A stretch of DNA of 64,000 bases, from NCBI GenBank assembly GCA_015063005.1, contig SUTF01000004.1:139290-203289 (forward strand), in the 5' to 3' direction. A program made the position numbers and the translations under genes. The stretch is from Methanobrevibacter millerae (lineage in GTDB: Archaea > Methanobacteriota > Methanobacteria > Methanobacteriales > Methanobacteriaceae). This document shows, one piece after another, positions 35,306-42,852 of this stretch (positions are counted from its first letter, which is position 1; the number at the start of each line of letters is the position of its first letter). The notes beneath the pieces were generated by a model. The model was not told the origin of the DNA. It was given only the letters and a program-made list of their open reading frames with translations, and made no database searches.

Positions 35306-36700
35306 TCAATACAAATCTAATTTCCCATAATCTTCAATTATATTTTCCAATTTTATTCCATTATTTAATGATGTTATAATCTCTTTTCCAGGATTGGTAT
35401 GTTTTTTAATACGATCATATAATGCTTTTAAAAATATTTCTTCACCGATTCCCCTTTCCTTCAATCCGTCCCTTGCCAAATCAACAATATCTTTAGATAA
35501 ATTGCAAATATCTTTTTTATCAATGAAAGAAGGAATTTCATATTGTACTAAAAGCTTTCTAAGTTCCCCTGCAGTATATCCCTTATGATAAATTACATCA
35601 TCGTTATCTATTATATATTCCAATTCATCTAATTTATCTTTAAGGCCTAGATGAAATGCTGCAACACACATGGAGTCACGAATCGGCTGTGTGCAAATGC
35701 TTCTGAACTCAACGGTTCCCCTGAATGTTAAGTTAATGAACTTGAATGGCCTTAAATATTTAATATCATCGACACAAGGCCTGATATCGATGTTTCGATA
35801 CTCACCATTGCAGTAAATTTCACCTCTGACATATTCCTGTTTGAAATAGTCAAGCAAATTCATTGACGGAAAGTTGATATATGCACCATCACGCATTACA
35901 CAATAGATATTCAAAGATTCAAGATATGCCTGCAAATCATCAATATCCTTAAAATCAACATCATATCCCCCAATATTATGAGGATTGACACCATGAGTCG
36001 AATATTCCCATAATGAATCTCTAAAGCATGTTATATTCCGATTTTCTTCATAAAATACTGAATTGGAAAACAACAATGCCTTAATTGGTTCAATTTTTGA
36101 AAACACATTGATTGTTTTGACCAAATCGTCCTTATAGACATCCAATTGAACCTGTGAAGCTGATGAAAACATTCCGTATTCAGGATATTTATGAAAATAC
36201 ATTGGAACATCAGTATAACTTCCAGCAGACTTCAAATGATGATAAAGCATCAGATATCTCTCTGAAGGAATTGGATAATTTAAATTATATTTCCTGTAGG
36301 GATTGATTCCCATCCCAGTCAATGTATGATTATATTCTTCAAGAGATTCCTTTACAAATGAATAATAATCGCTGAACCTGCCATTTATTGAAAACAGATC
36401 CTTTTCCTTGCCCATTGCAAATTCAATATTGTTATAGGAACAGTCATAGCAAACAATATCATCGGTTTTTGGATTTTTTAGGGAAAATACATTTCCATCA
36501 AAGTCAATGCCGTCCGTTTTGAAATCAAGATACTCATTTTGGAATCTTTCAGTTACTTTATGGACAATATCAAAATCAACTGCCCTTTTATCCAAATTGA
36601 TAATTGGTATTTCGATTTCTACACCAATGAAGTTCTTTTTTTGAGTAGTTGGCTTTATAAATTCATTATACAATTTATTTCTAACTACATCATCATTCAT
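35306..36700 (-). CDS. Second glutamate-cysteine-ligase-like (GCS2) protein
   Basis: 464 residues from ATG 36700; GGATGAT (36705-36711) is at the right distance, while the in-frame ATG 36709 has none. KNFIGVEIEIPIINLDKRAV is the glutamate-binding start of GCS2, followed by YDCSYNNIEFAMG, FSSASQVQLDVYKDDL and FRGTVEFRSICTQP, where Glu/Arg residues match the family. It is only distantly like its neighbour, so it probably uses a different acceptor amine. Such ligases include EgtA of ergothioneine biosynthesis. It overlaps both neighbours, so the three genes are co-translated. No membrane segments. Confidence 0.8.
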   Translation of the reverse strand: MNDDVVRNKLYNEFIKPTTQKKNFIGVEIEIPIINLDKRAVDFDIVHKVTERFQNEYLDFKTDGIDFDGNVFSLKNPKTDDIVCYDCSYNNIEFAMGKEKDLFSINGRFSDYYSFVKESLEEYNHTLTGMGINPYRKYNLNYPIPSERYLMLYHHLKSAGSYTDVPMYFHKYPEYGMFSSASQVQLDVYKDDLVKTINVFSKIEPIKALLFSNSVFYEENRNITCFRDSLWEYSTHGVNPHNIGGYDVDFKDIDDLQAYLESLNIYCVMRDGAYINFPSMNLLDYFKQEYVRGEIYCNGEYRNIDIRPCVDDIKYLRPFKFINLTFRGTVEFRSICTQPIRDSMCVAAFHLGLKDKLDELEYIIDNDDVIYHKGYTAGELRKLLVQYEIPSFIDKKDICNLSKDIVDLARDGLKERGIGEEIFLKALYDRIKKHTNPGKEIITSLNNGIKLENIIEDYGKLDLY

Positions 36701-37490
36701 TGTTATCATCCGAATTAATTGTTTTTAAAAATTCTTCAATGTATTTTTCATGTTTTTCTGTGAAAATGAATTCATTGTCATGCTCTTCACTTTCAAAGAT
36801 GATATTTCCATCAATCAATCCAAATAACTTATTCAACTCAACAGGCTTCCAGTTTTCATCATCATCCAATGGTTTTGAAGCTATTAAAAAGCCATCATCA
36901 TTATTTAGATAATATAGGGAATCCTTCATATTGGAATGGATGTATGTTAAATCCCCATCATAAATCATTAAGTTAAGTTTATTGCCATAGGCCAAGTCAG
37001 CCACAATATCAGTTAAAATAGTGAACCTCTCCTTAATGGTGGATGGAGCTCCTTTAGCATGTTCAAATTCGTTAATTTTATCAATAATATATAATAAAAT
37101 CCTTTCGGAGTCTGTATCCCCATTTTCCTTTTCAGCATATTTATCCAATTCAGGATAATTAAAGATTGTTCCATTGTGAATTAGCATCCAGGATCTGTTA
37201 TTGTCATCCGCCTCAATGAAAGGATGGCAATTTGGAGATATTATCTCACCAACAGTGGCCAGTCTTATATGGGCAAAAACATTCTTTCCAACAACAGGAT
37301 TGGACAATATGTTCTTTAAATTTTGGCTACATGATGCTTTTACAGGTTCCTTATTTATAATAGAGTCCTCAGGATGCATATTTGCTAATCCCCAACCATG
37401 CGGATGCTCATCTGAGTGATTGTAAAAACATTCAAGGCATTGATTTACCTGTTTCGGCTTATCTGAATTAAAACAAAAAATTTCGCACAT
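36693..37490 (-). CDS. Class II glutamine amidotransferase-like protein (EgtC/YafJ type)
   Basis: 265 residues. Met 1 is followed by the nucleophile Cys 2 (MCEIFCFNSDKP). Family motifs are HPHGWGLANMHP, VFAHIRLATVGEIISPNCHPF and the oxyanion-loop LIHNGTIFNYPEL (Asn-Gly). The absence of a synthetase domain makes it a hydrolase-like stand-alone Ntn enzyme. EgtC of the ergothioneine pathway removes a gamma-glutamyl group and is the closest functional analogue when beside two gamma-glutamyl ligases. A strong GGGAGGAG ribosome site precedes ATG. It is the first gene of the operon, directly behind the ATAACA-N2-TGTTAT box. Confidence 0.87.
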   Translation of the reverse strand: MCEIFCFNSDKPKQVNQCLECFYNHSDEHPHGWGLANMHPEDSIINKEPVKASCSQNLKNILSNPVVGKNVFAHIRLATVGEIISPNCHPFIEADDNNRSWMLIHNGTIFNYPELDKYAEKENGDTDSERILLYIIDKINEFEHAKGAPSTIKERFTILTDIVADLAYGNKLNLMIYDGDLTYIHSNMKDSLYYLNNDDGFLIASKPLDDDENWKPVELNKLFGLIDGNIIFESEEHDNEFIFTEKHEKYIEEFLKTINSDDNNE

Positions 37491-37512
37491 ATTCTCCTCC
37501 CATTATTATTCA

Positions 37513-37526
37513 ATAACAATTGTTAT
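37513..37526 (-). promoter_or_regulatory. TAACA-N2-TGTTA operator before the amidotransferase operon
   Basis: ATAACAATTGTTAT is a perfect 14-bp palindrome 23 bases upstream of the start codon. On the minus strand ATTTATATAG (37538-37547) is a TATA candidate about 25 bases before it, so the box should overlap the transcription start. Confidence 0.75.
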
Positions 37527-37553
37527 ATTTATTATGCTATATAAATATTGTCA

Positions 37554-37754
37554 TTAACCCCCATAGATTATTTGAATTAAGTTGATTTCATCTCCATCTT
37601 CGATAATTTCATCTTCAATAGTCAATTCACCATTTTTCTTTGCAACAGTTGTTTGGCTGGACAGGCCAAGCTCACCCATCAAATCTTTAATGGTGTACTT
37701 TTCATTAGTTTCTCTTCTTTCATCAATATTTTTGTATTTTAATCTAAAACTCAT
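37554..37754 (-). CDS. ThiS/MoaD-like sulfur carrier protein
   Basis: 66 residues from ATG 37754 (GTGATT 3 bases upstream; the GTG 9 bases earlier is unlikely). The ubiquitin-like core is FRLKYKNIDERRETNEKYTI, with KDLMGELGLSSQTTVAKKNG and EDEIIEDGDEINLIQIIYGG. The C-terminal Gly-Gly is the site of adenylation and thiocarboxylate formation. No other thi or moa biosynthesis genes are nearby; the likely activator is the ThiF-like protein at 39.1 kb. It appears monocistronic and has its own TAACA-N2-TGTTA box. The product it supplies with sulfur is unknown. Confidence 0.85.
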   Translation of the reverse strand: MSFRLKYKNIDERRETNEKYTIKDLMGELGLSSQTTVAKKNGELTIEDEIIEDGDEINLIQIIYGG

Positions 37755-37776
37755 AACAATCACATTAAATTATAAT

Positions 37777-37788
37777 TAACAATTGTTA
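37777..37788 (-). promoter_or_regulatory. TAACA-N2-TGTTA operator before the ThiS-like gene
   Basis: TAACAATTGTTA is a perfect 12-bp palindrome 23 bases upstream of the ThiS-like start. The sequence upstream on the minus strand is TATA-rich. Confidence 0.75.
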
Positions 37789-37880
37789 TAATTTTAATAT
37801 ACTTTAAATATTTCTATTGGATTTTGAAAAATTCAAAAAGATTTATATAATAAAATACAATAATCTTATTTATGGAAAAA

Positions 37881-37894
37881 ATAACTATTGTTAT
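37881..37894 (+). promoter_or_regulatory. Degenerate TAACA-N2-TGTTA box at the LarE-like promoter
   Basis: ATAAC-TATT-GTTAT keeps the outer arms of the palindrome with one changed core base. A TATA-like TTATATAA (about 37846-37853) lies 30 bases before it, so transcription should start near it. This leaves a leader of about 190 bases before the LarE-like start codon. The same bases also contain AACTAT-N6-ATAGTT. Confidence 0.5.
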
Positions 37895-38073
37895 ATAGTT
37901 AAATTTCGAAGGGATTCTACTTTTTTCCATATCTCGGGCAAGGATATAAATGAAAAAAATCATTTAAATTTTAATTAATGAGATGAATAATTAATAACTC
38001 CTTAAAACATTAAAAACACTCATTAACTGTTAAGGGCATCATTTGATGCTCTTTAACTCATTGATGTGATAAA
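37895..38073 (+). other. Long leader of the LarE-like gene
   Basis: About 180 bases between the promoter box and ATG 38074, without a plausible reading frame. A strong hairpin lies at 38033-38052: GGGCATCA and TGATGCTC pair around two T, flanked by TTAA repeats. ATATC and GATAT near 37931-37950 could form a second stem. It may be a cis-acting RNA, but no known class is recognised. Confidence 0.4.
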
Positions 38074-39087
38074 ATGAATTTAGAAGAAAAAATCGATATT
38101 GTGAAAAATATTTTAAAAGACAAAAAAGTCGCTATTGGCTTTTCCGGAGGTGCTGATTCTACATTAATAGCTTACTTATCTTCAAAAGTGGCAAAAGACA
38201 CATTAGCGATTACAATAAATAATCACCTTTTTCCAAGTCATTTTATTGAAAATACGAAAAATCTTGCCGAATCCTTTGGAATAGCTCATGAAATAATTGA
38301 CATTAACTTTTATAATGACGAATATTTCCTGTCTAATGATTCATCCAGATGTTATACCTGCAGAAATCTTATGTATTCCAAAATAGAAGAATTAGCTGAA
38401 AAAAGAGGATTTAATTTTATCTGTGATGGAAACAACATCAGCGATTTAGTTGTTGACAGACCGGGAATATTGATAACTTACAAAAAAGGATTCAATACCC
38501 CATTCATTGAAGCCAAATTAACATCAAAGGACATTCATGAATATCTAAATAAGAATGATATACCTTATTCAAGATCAACAACCTGTCTTGCAACAAGGAT
38601 TCCGACAGATACCCGAACCACTGAAGGGAAAATCTCAAGAATCGGCCATTGCGAAGACTATATTCAAAAGACCACAGATTGTGAAATCGTCAAAGTTAGG
38701 GATTTTGAAAAGTTTGCTGTAGTTGAAGTGGACAACTTAAAGAAAATTTTAAAGAATAATCAATTTAGACAAATCAATGATGAATTAAAAAAGCAGGGAT
38801 TTAAAAAGGTTGCATTAAATTTATCCGAAATTGATGATGACGAATACATTAAGCTAGATTATAGTGACAGTTCATTTTCATATCAGCTTCCATTTTCAAT
38901 CAATATAGATGACACCATTAGACAGCTTGAAAATGAAGTCGTTTCAAAGTCAGACAATCAAATAAAAGTTAAAAATTTCATTATAAATGAAAATGGATTG
39001 ATCGAAGGATATGGCTTGAAAGATTATGAAGCTGCCTTAGATTCATATATGAACTTATTAAAAAAAATTAGGAGAAATATTAGGTGA
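38074..39087 (+). CDS. LarE-like PP-loop sulfurtransferase
   Basis: 337 residues. The PP-loop SGGADS (24-29) binds and activates with ATP. Cys 93 and Cys 96 (SRCYTCRN) and Cys 171 (STTCLATRIP) are all conserved; Cys 171 corresponds to the sacrificial Cys of Lactobacillus LarE. Three such Cys suggest the variant said to hold a 4Fe-4S cluster for sulfur transfer (from memory). LarB and LarC are absent here, so lactate racemase cofactor synthesis is not supported. GTGAT lies 3-4 bases before ATG. The ThiF-like gene follows after 4 bases, so they form an operon. Confidence 0.85.
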   Translation: MNLEEKIDIVKNILKDKKVAIGFSGGADSTLIAYLSSKVAKDTLAITINNHLFPSHFIENTKNLAESFGIAHEIIDINFYNDEYFLSNDSSRCYTCRNLMYSKIEELAEKRGFNFICDGNNISDLVVDRPGILITYKKGFNTPFIEAKLTSKDIHEYLNKNDIPYSRSTTCLATRIPTDTRTTEGKISRIGHCEDYIQKTTDCEIVKVRDFEKFAVVEVDNLKKILKNNQFRQINDELKKQGFKKVALNLSEIDDDEYIKLDYSDSSFSYQLPFSINIDDTIRQLENEVVSKSDNQIKVKNFIINENGLIEGYGLKDYEAALDSYMNLLKKIRRNIR

Positions 39088-39091
39088 AAAA

Positions 39092-39847
39092 ATGCCGACA
39101 AGATATATAGGTGATGGATACTGGGAAATTGCATCCCGTCAAATGAGCATAGTGACTAGAAGCGAACAGGAAAGATTTAAAGATGCTAAAATCACAGTCA
39201 TAGGCTGTGGCGGAATTGGTGGAGAAACCATTGAAATGTTAGCTAGAATGGGTGTTGGAGAGCTTGTTCTAGTGGACAAGGATGCATTTGACCTTTCAAA
39301 TCTCAATAGACAGACTTTAGCAAGCCTTCCGGATTTGGGTCTTGATAAAAGTGCCGTTGCAGCTGACAAAGTAAGGTTAATTAACCCATATGTTAAAACT
39401 ACTGCATTCAACGAACATGTAGATGAAAGCAACATCAAAAAGGTCATTGGAGATTCAGATATTGTAATCGATGCGCTGGATAACGTTTTGACAAGAGTGA
39501 TTGTGTCAAGAACAGCTAAGGAATTGAGAATTCCATATGTTCACGGTGCAATACATGGAACACAGGGCCAAATTACAGTATTTCTTCCAAACAGCGACAA
39601 GACATATGAAGAGATGTTTAATCTCCCATCCATTGGAAAGGAATTGAATGATGAGGTTATTAATGATTTGAAAAACGTGACATCAGGTGTTCCACCAGTC
39701 ATTGGACCTACACCAAATGTCATTGGATGTCTTGAAGCCTTTGAAGCATATAAAATAATGACTGGAGTAGGTAAAGTTACCGTTGCTCCAAAAATATTGA
39801 CCTTTGACTTATTGGATTTCAGTTCATTTGCATTGAATGAACTTTAA
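39092..39847 (+). CDS. ThiF/MoeB/HesA-like E1 adenylyltransferase
   Basis: 251 residues. ITVIGCGGIGGETIEMLARM is the nucleotide-binding loop, followed by LVDKDAFDLSNLNRQTLAS with the conserved Arg, KVRLINPYVKTTAF, and VIDALDNVLTRVIVSRTAKE with the catalytic Asp. Unlike many MoeB/ThiF proteins it shows no CxxC zinc pairs. It would adenylate the C-terminal Gly of a ThiS-like partner, here probably the one at 37.6 kb. AGGTGA lies 5-6 bases before ATG. Downstream of the LarE-like gene in the same operon. Confidence 0.9.
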   Translation: MPTRYIGDGYWEIASRQMSIVTRSEQERFKDAKITVIGCGGIGGETIEMLARMGVGELVLVDKDAFDLSNLNRQTLASLPDLGLDKSAVAADKVRLINPYVKTTAFNEHVDESNIKKVIGDSDIVIDALDNVLTRVIVSRTAKELRIPYVHGAIHGTQGQITVFLPNSDKTYEEMFNLPSIGKELNDEVINDLKNVTSGVPPVIGPTPNVIGCLEAFEAYKIMTGVGKVTVAPKILTFDLLDFSSFALNEL

Positions 39848-39852
39848 TCTTC

Positions 39853-40683
39853 TTATTTTTTTAAATTTATCCTTTCAGGTGCCGTGAAAACTGTAAACCT
39901 GTTGTCACGAACAAAACCTACCATTGTAATATTTCCCGCATTGGCCACATCAATACCTGAAGCTGCAGGAGCTGCATTTGAAATTATTATTGGAATTCCA
40001 ACCCTAATTACCTTAATCAGCATATCCGCAGGCATTCTTCCACTGTATGAAATGTAGCATCTGGAAAAGTCAAAACCCTCTTTTGAAGCTGCCCCTATCA
40101 CCTTATCGACAGCAACATGACGGCTGACATCTTCTCTAATAATTACTTTATCTTCATATTTCAATTGGGCCACATGGACTCCAGCGGTTTTCTGCCAGAT
40201 TTTGGCTTCATCAGTCAGATGCTTAATGTCTTTGATGATTTGAGTTGCATCAACTGTTAAATCGGATTGGATTGGCTCTATTGTTTCCAAATCAGATCTT
40301 ATTCCTCCAGCATTATCGGAATTAACTCCCTGATATTCAAGCAGTCTGCAAACACATGCATGCTCGCAATTGCCCTTTTTCTGCTGAACGATACCTTCCT
40401 GCTCCAGGTCCTCTTCAGGGTCATGGGACAGTGTTGTCGTGACTAGGATATTTGTTCCATCCACTCTGATAGATTCTATATCAGAGTAATCTTTTATCAA
40501 TCCTTCACCTAAACAGTATCCGATTGCAAAATCCTCTAAATCCACAGGATATGTTGAAAACTTTCTTGGAGGCAAATAATCAATAAACAGATACGTGTAT
40601 TCATCGTTTACACTGAATTCCTTGATTGTCTCATATTCACCATCTTTCCATCGAATTACTTCACTTTGTCTAATCAAATCCAT
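39853..40683 (-). CDS. fdhD: Formate dehydrogenase accessory sulfurtransferase FdhD
   Basis: 276 residues from ATG 40683 with GTGAT 4 bases upstream. FdhD passes sulfur to the molybdenum or tungsten bis-pyranopterin cofactor of formate dehydrogenase. Seen are DYLPPRKFSTYPVDLEDFAI, the Cys motif NCEHACVC (sulfur-carrying loop), KTAGVHVAQLKYEDKVII, EDVSRHVAVDKVIGAA, and ISYSGRMPADMLIK, and the GIPIIISNAAPAASGIDVA region. Formate-using methanogens need it. It converges on the ThiF-like gene with a 5-base gap, and carries its own TAACA-N2-TGTTA box. Confidence 0.95.
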   Translation of the reverse strand: MDLIRQSEVIRWKDGEYETIKEFSVNDEYTYLFIDYLPPRKFSTYPVDLEDFAIGYCLGEGLIKDYSDIESIRVDGTNILVTTTLSHDPEEDLEQEGIVQQKKGNCEHACVCRLLEYQGVNSDNAGGIRSDLETIEPIQSDLTVDATQIIKDIKHLTDEAKIWQKTAGVHVAQLKYEDKVIIREDVSRHVAVDKVIGAASKEGFDFSRCYISYSGRMPADMLIKVIRVGIPIIISNAAPAASGIDVANAGNITMVGFVRDNRFTVFTAPERINLKK

Positions 40684-40705
40684 ATTATCACACAATTAAA
40701 TATAT

Positions 40706-40717
40706 TAACAATTGTTA
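40706..40717 (-). promoter_or_regulatory. TAACA-N2-TGTTA operator before fdhD
   Basis: TAACAATTGTTA is a perfect 12-bp palindrome, 23 bases upstream of the fdhD ATG, the same spacing as at the ThiS-like gene and the amidotransferase gene. Confidence 0.75.
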
Positions 40718-40741
40718 TATTTAACTGTTTGATATGAAAAA

Positions 40742-41728
40742 TCATCTGATAAGACATACACTAGCTTTCTTCCAGTAGCAGTTGTTGCATGTTTTACACT
40801 CTGATACGTCAGATTCACCGTTTTTCCATTTCGTTAGAAATTCGGGATCACGAATGAATGGTCTCTGCATGGAAATGAAATCAATTGAAGTGCTGTTGAT
40901 TAAATCATTGATTCTATTCATGTCAGACATTCCACCGCCCAAAATGACAGGAATATCAACTTCACTAGCTACTCGGTCTGTAAAATCAACAAGCATATTC
41001 TGATTATCCTGACCTTTCCTGAAATACTGAGGGGATAAAAATTTGGTAATTTGAAGACTGTCAGCACCATTATCTGCAAGCAATTTACATATTTCCAAGG
41101 AATCCTCCTCATCCTGATACAGATTCACACGACAGTTCACATGGAGGTTAGTGGTTTTTTTGATTAATTTTATAATTTCCAGTACAATTCTAACTCGGTT
41201 ATATGTATTTCCACCATAATCGTCAGTTCTTTGATTTTCAAAAGGATTCATGATTCTTGAAAGATAATAATTATTCCCTATGCTCAATTGAATACCGTCA
41301 AATCCAGCAAAAGCAACTTTTTTGGCGGTCATAAGATAGTCTGCCTGGATTTTTCTAATATCTTCAATTGTCAGGTCATTTACTTCAAGCATCTGCTTTC
41401 CATTGACATTGCAGTTGACAAAACCGACCTGGGCAAAAATTGGGACATTATACTGATTTACAATACTTGTCACTTCCTTGAATTCCCGAACGAAATTTGG
41501 AGAATTGATATAATGAGTATAATCGCTGAATCTGTCATGAGTATACATAGAAATCAGTTCAGTCGTTATCAATCCCACATTATTTTTCGCCAGGGTTTCA
41601 TATCTCAAGAAAATATCAGCGGAGAGATTCTTTTGAAGTTCATCCTGAGATTCCCATAAACCTGTTCTAACAATACGGCTGTTAAGTTTAAACTCCCCAA
41701 AATTGGGATTATCAAATATGGATTTCAT
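40742..41728 (-). CDS. FMN-dependent old yellow enzyme-like oxidoreductase, copy 1
   Basis: 328 residues from ATG 41728, chosen by alignment with copy 2; an upstream in-frame ATG (41764) falls in TATA-like sequence. TIM-barrel motifs: IFDNPNFGEFKLNSRIVRTG at the start, AGFDGIQLSIGNNYYLSRIM (H/N-rich substrate pocket) and NPFENQRTDDYGGNTYNRVR, a hallmark of the family, then VDIPVILGGGM and SIDFISMQRPFIRDPEF for the flavin phosphate. A C-terminal CKTCNNCYWKKASVC adds four Cys, as in the 2,4-dienoyl-CoA reductase subgroup with 4Fe-4S, but the following NAD-binding domain of those enzymes is absent. Substrate unknown. Confidence 0.85.
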   Translation of the reverse strand: MKSIFDNPNFGEFKLNSRIVRTGLWESQDELQKNLSADIFLRYETLAKNNVGLITTELISMYTHDRFSDYTHYINSPNFVREFKEVTSIVNQYNVPIFAQVGFVNCNVNGKQMLEVNDLTIEDIRKIQADYLMTAKKVAFAGFDGIQLSIGNNYYLSRIMNPFENQRTDDYGGNTYNRVRIVLEIIKLIKKTTNLHVNCRVNLYQDEEDSLEICKLLADNGADSLQITKFLSPQYFRKGQDNQNMLVDFTDRVASEVDIPVILGGGMSDMNRINDLINSTSIDFISMQRPFIRDPEFLTKWKNGESDVSECKTCNNCYWKKASVCLIR

Positions 41729-41786
41729 AGATATGATATTATCAAAAATAATATAAAAATACATGAGTAACTCAAGAATTACTCAA

Positions 41787-42779
41787 TTAAAAATGATAGC
41801 AAGTACTTTTTTTGGTTCTATAGCAGTTATTGCATTTCAAGCATCTTGACTGGCCATAGCCATCATCTTTCCATTTAGCCAAAAAGTCATTTTCAGCAAC
41901 AAACGGCCTATACATGGAAAAAAATTCAATGTTAGTGCTATTCAATATTTCATTCATATGTCCCATATCATCAAATCCGCCACCTACAATAACTGGTACA
42001 TTCACTGAATCAATTAGCCCTTCACTAAATTCCAGAAGTTCCTTTTCACCAGACAATTTTTTAGTGAAAAATAATGGAGATAATGGTCTTGTTACCTGAA
42101 TGCTGTCAACTCCAACTTTTTCAAGCAGCTTGCATGCTTCAATGCTTTCATTGCAATCAAATCCATCTTTTCGCTCATCAAAGGTATTTATTTTGCAGCT
42201 GATATGCAAATCGGTGTTATCTTTCAATACCTTAATCAGCTCCAAAACGAGACGCATCCTGTTGAATACATTTCCGCCGTATTCATCATTTCTTTGATTG
42301 TAATATGGATTGATGAATTTTGACAAAAAGAAATTATTTCCTATTGACAGCTGAATACCATCAAAATCTGCAAATTCAAGTTTTTGGGCAGCCACAATTA
42401 TATCTGACTGTATTTTTCTTATATCCTCTTTAGTCAAATCATTTACAGCAATATCTAAGTCGATTCCACGATTATACTTGATGAATTCAACCTGCCCTAA
42501 AACAGGAACATCATAACTGTGGGTAATTTCAGCAATTTTTTGAGACATCTTAATGAAATTTGCATTATCCATTCTTTGTGAATGTTCAATGAACTTATCC
42601 TTAGGATATATTGAAAATAACTCAGAAGTGATTAATCCAACACCACTTAAAGCAATTCTGTCATATCTATCATATATTGAATACAAATCATTTTGCTGTG
42701 ATTCCCATAACCCTGACCGGATAATGCGACTATTAAGTGTTAAATCTCCCAATTTGCATTTGTCGAATATGTTTTTCAT
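41787..42779 (-). CDS. FMN-dependent old yellow enzyme-like oxidoreductase, copy 2
   Basis: 330 residues. Tandem paralogue of the next gene downstream, aligned end to end: MKNIFDKCKLGDLTLNSRII, ADFDGIQLSIGNNFFLSKFI, NPYYNQRNDEYGGNVFNRMR, VNVPVIVGGGF and a C-terminal CLKCNNCYRTKKSTC. Flavin-binding and four-Cys elements are therefore conserved in both copies. The 58-base gap between them contains a short AT-rich stretch that could promote copy 1 separately. Its own promoter shares the HxlR-type operator at 42818 with the divergent methyltransferase. The pair may reduce electrophilic compounds. Confidence 0.87.
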   Translation of the reverse strand: MKNIFDKCKLGDLTLNSRIIRSGLWESQQNDLYSIYDRYDRIALSGVGLITSELFSIYPKDKFIEHSQRMDNANFIKMSQKIAEITHSYDVPVLGQVEFIKYNRGIDLDIAVNDLTKEDIRKIQSDIIVAAQKLEFADFDGIQLSIGNNFFLSKFINPYYNQRNDEYGGNVFNRMRLVLELIKVLKDNTDLHISCKINTFDERKDGFDCNESIEACKLLEKVGVDSIQVTRPLSPLFFTKKLSGEKELLEFSEGLIDSVNVPVIVGGGFDDMGHMNEILNSTNIEFFSMYRPFVAENDFLAKWKDDGYGQSRCLKCNNCYRTKKSTCYHF

Positions 42780-42817
42780 ATATTGAGTTATAAATAAAAT
42801 ACTTTATAAAACAAAAA

Positions 42818-42833
42818 GTAAGTTAGAACTAAC
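42818..42833. promoter_or_regulatory. Third HxlR-type operator
   Basis: GTAAGTTAGAACTAAC fits the 16-base consensus GTAAGTT-N2-AACTWAC. It lies midway in the 73-base divergent promoter between the old-yellow-enzyme pair and the methyltransferase. TATA-like ACTTTATAAA lies beside it. Confidence 0.7.
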
Positions 42834-42852
42834 AAATTACTGAGGAAAAACA

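Noticed and set aside
38074..39087. LarE-like protein as proof of lactate racemase cofactor synthesis
   Set aside because: larB, larC and larA are not in the window, and a carrier/E1 context points elsewhere.
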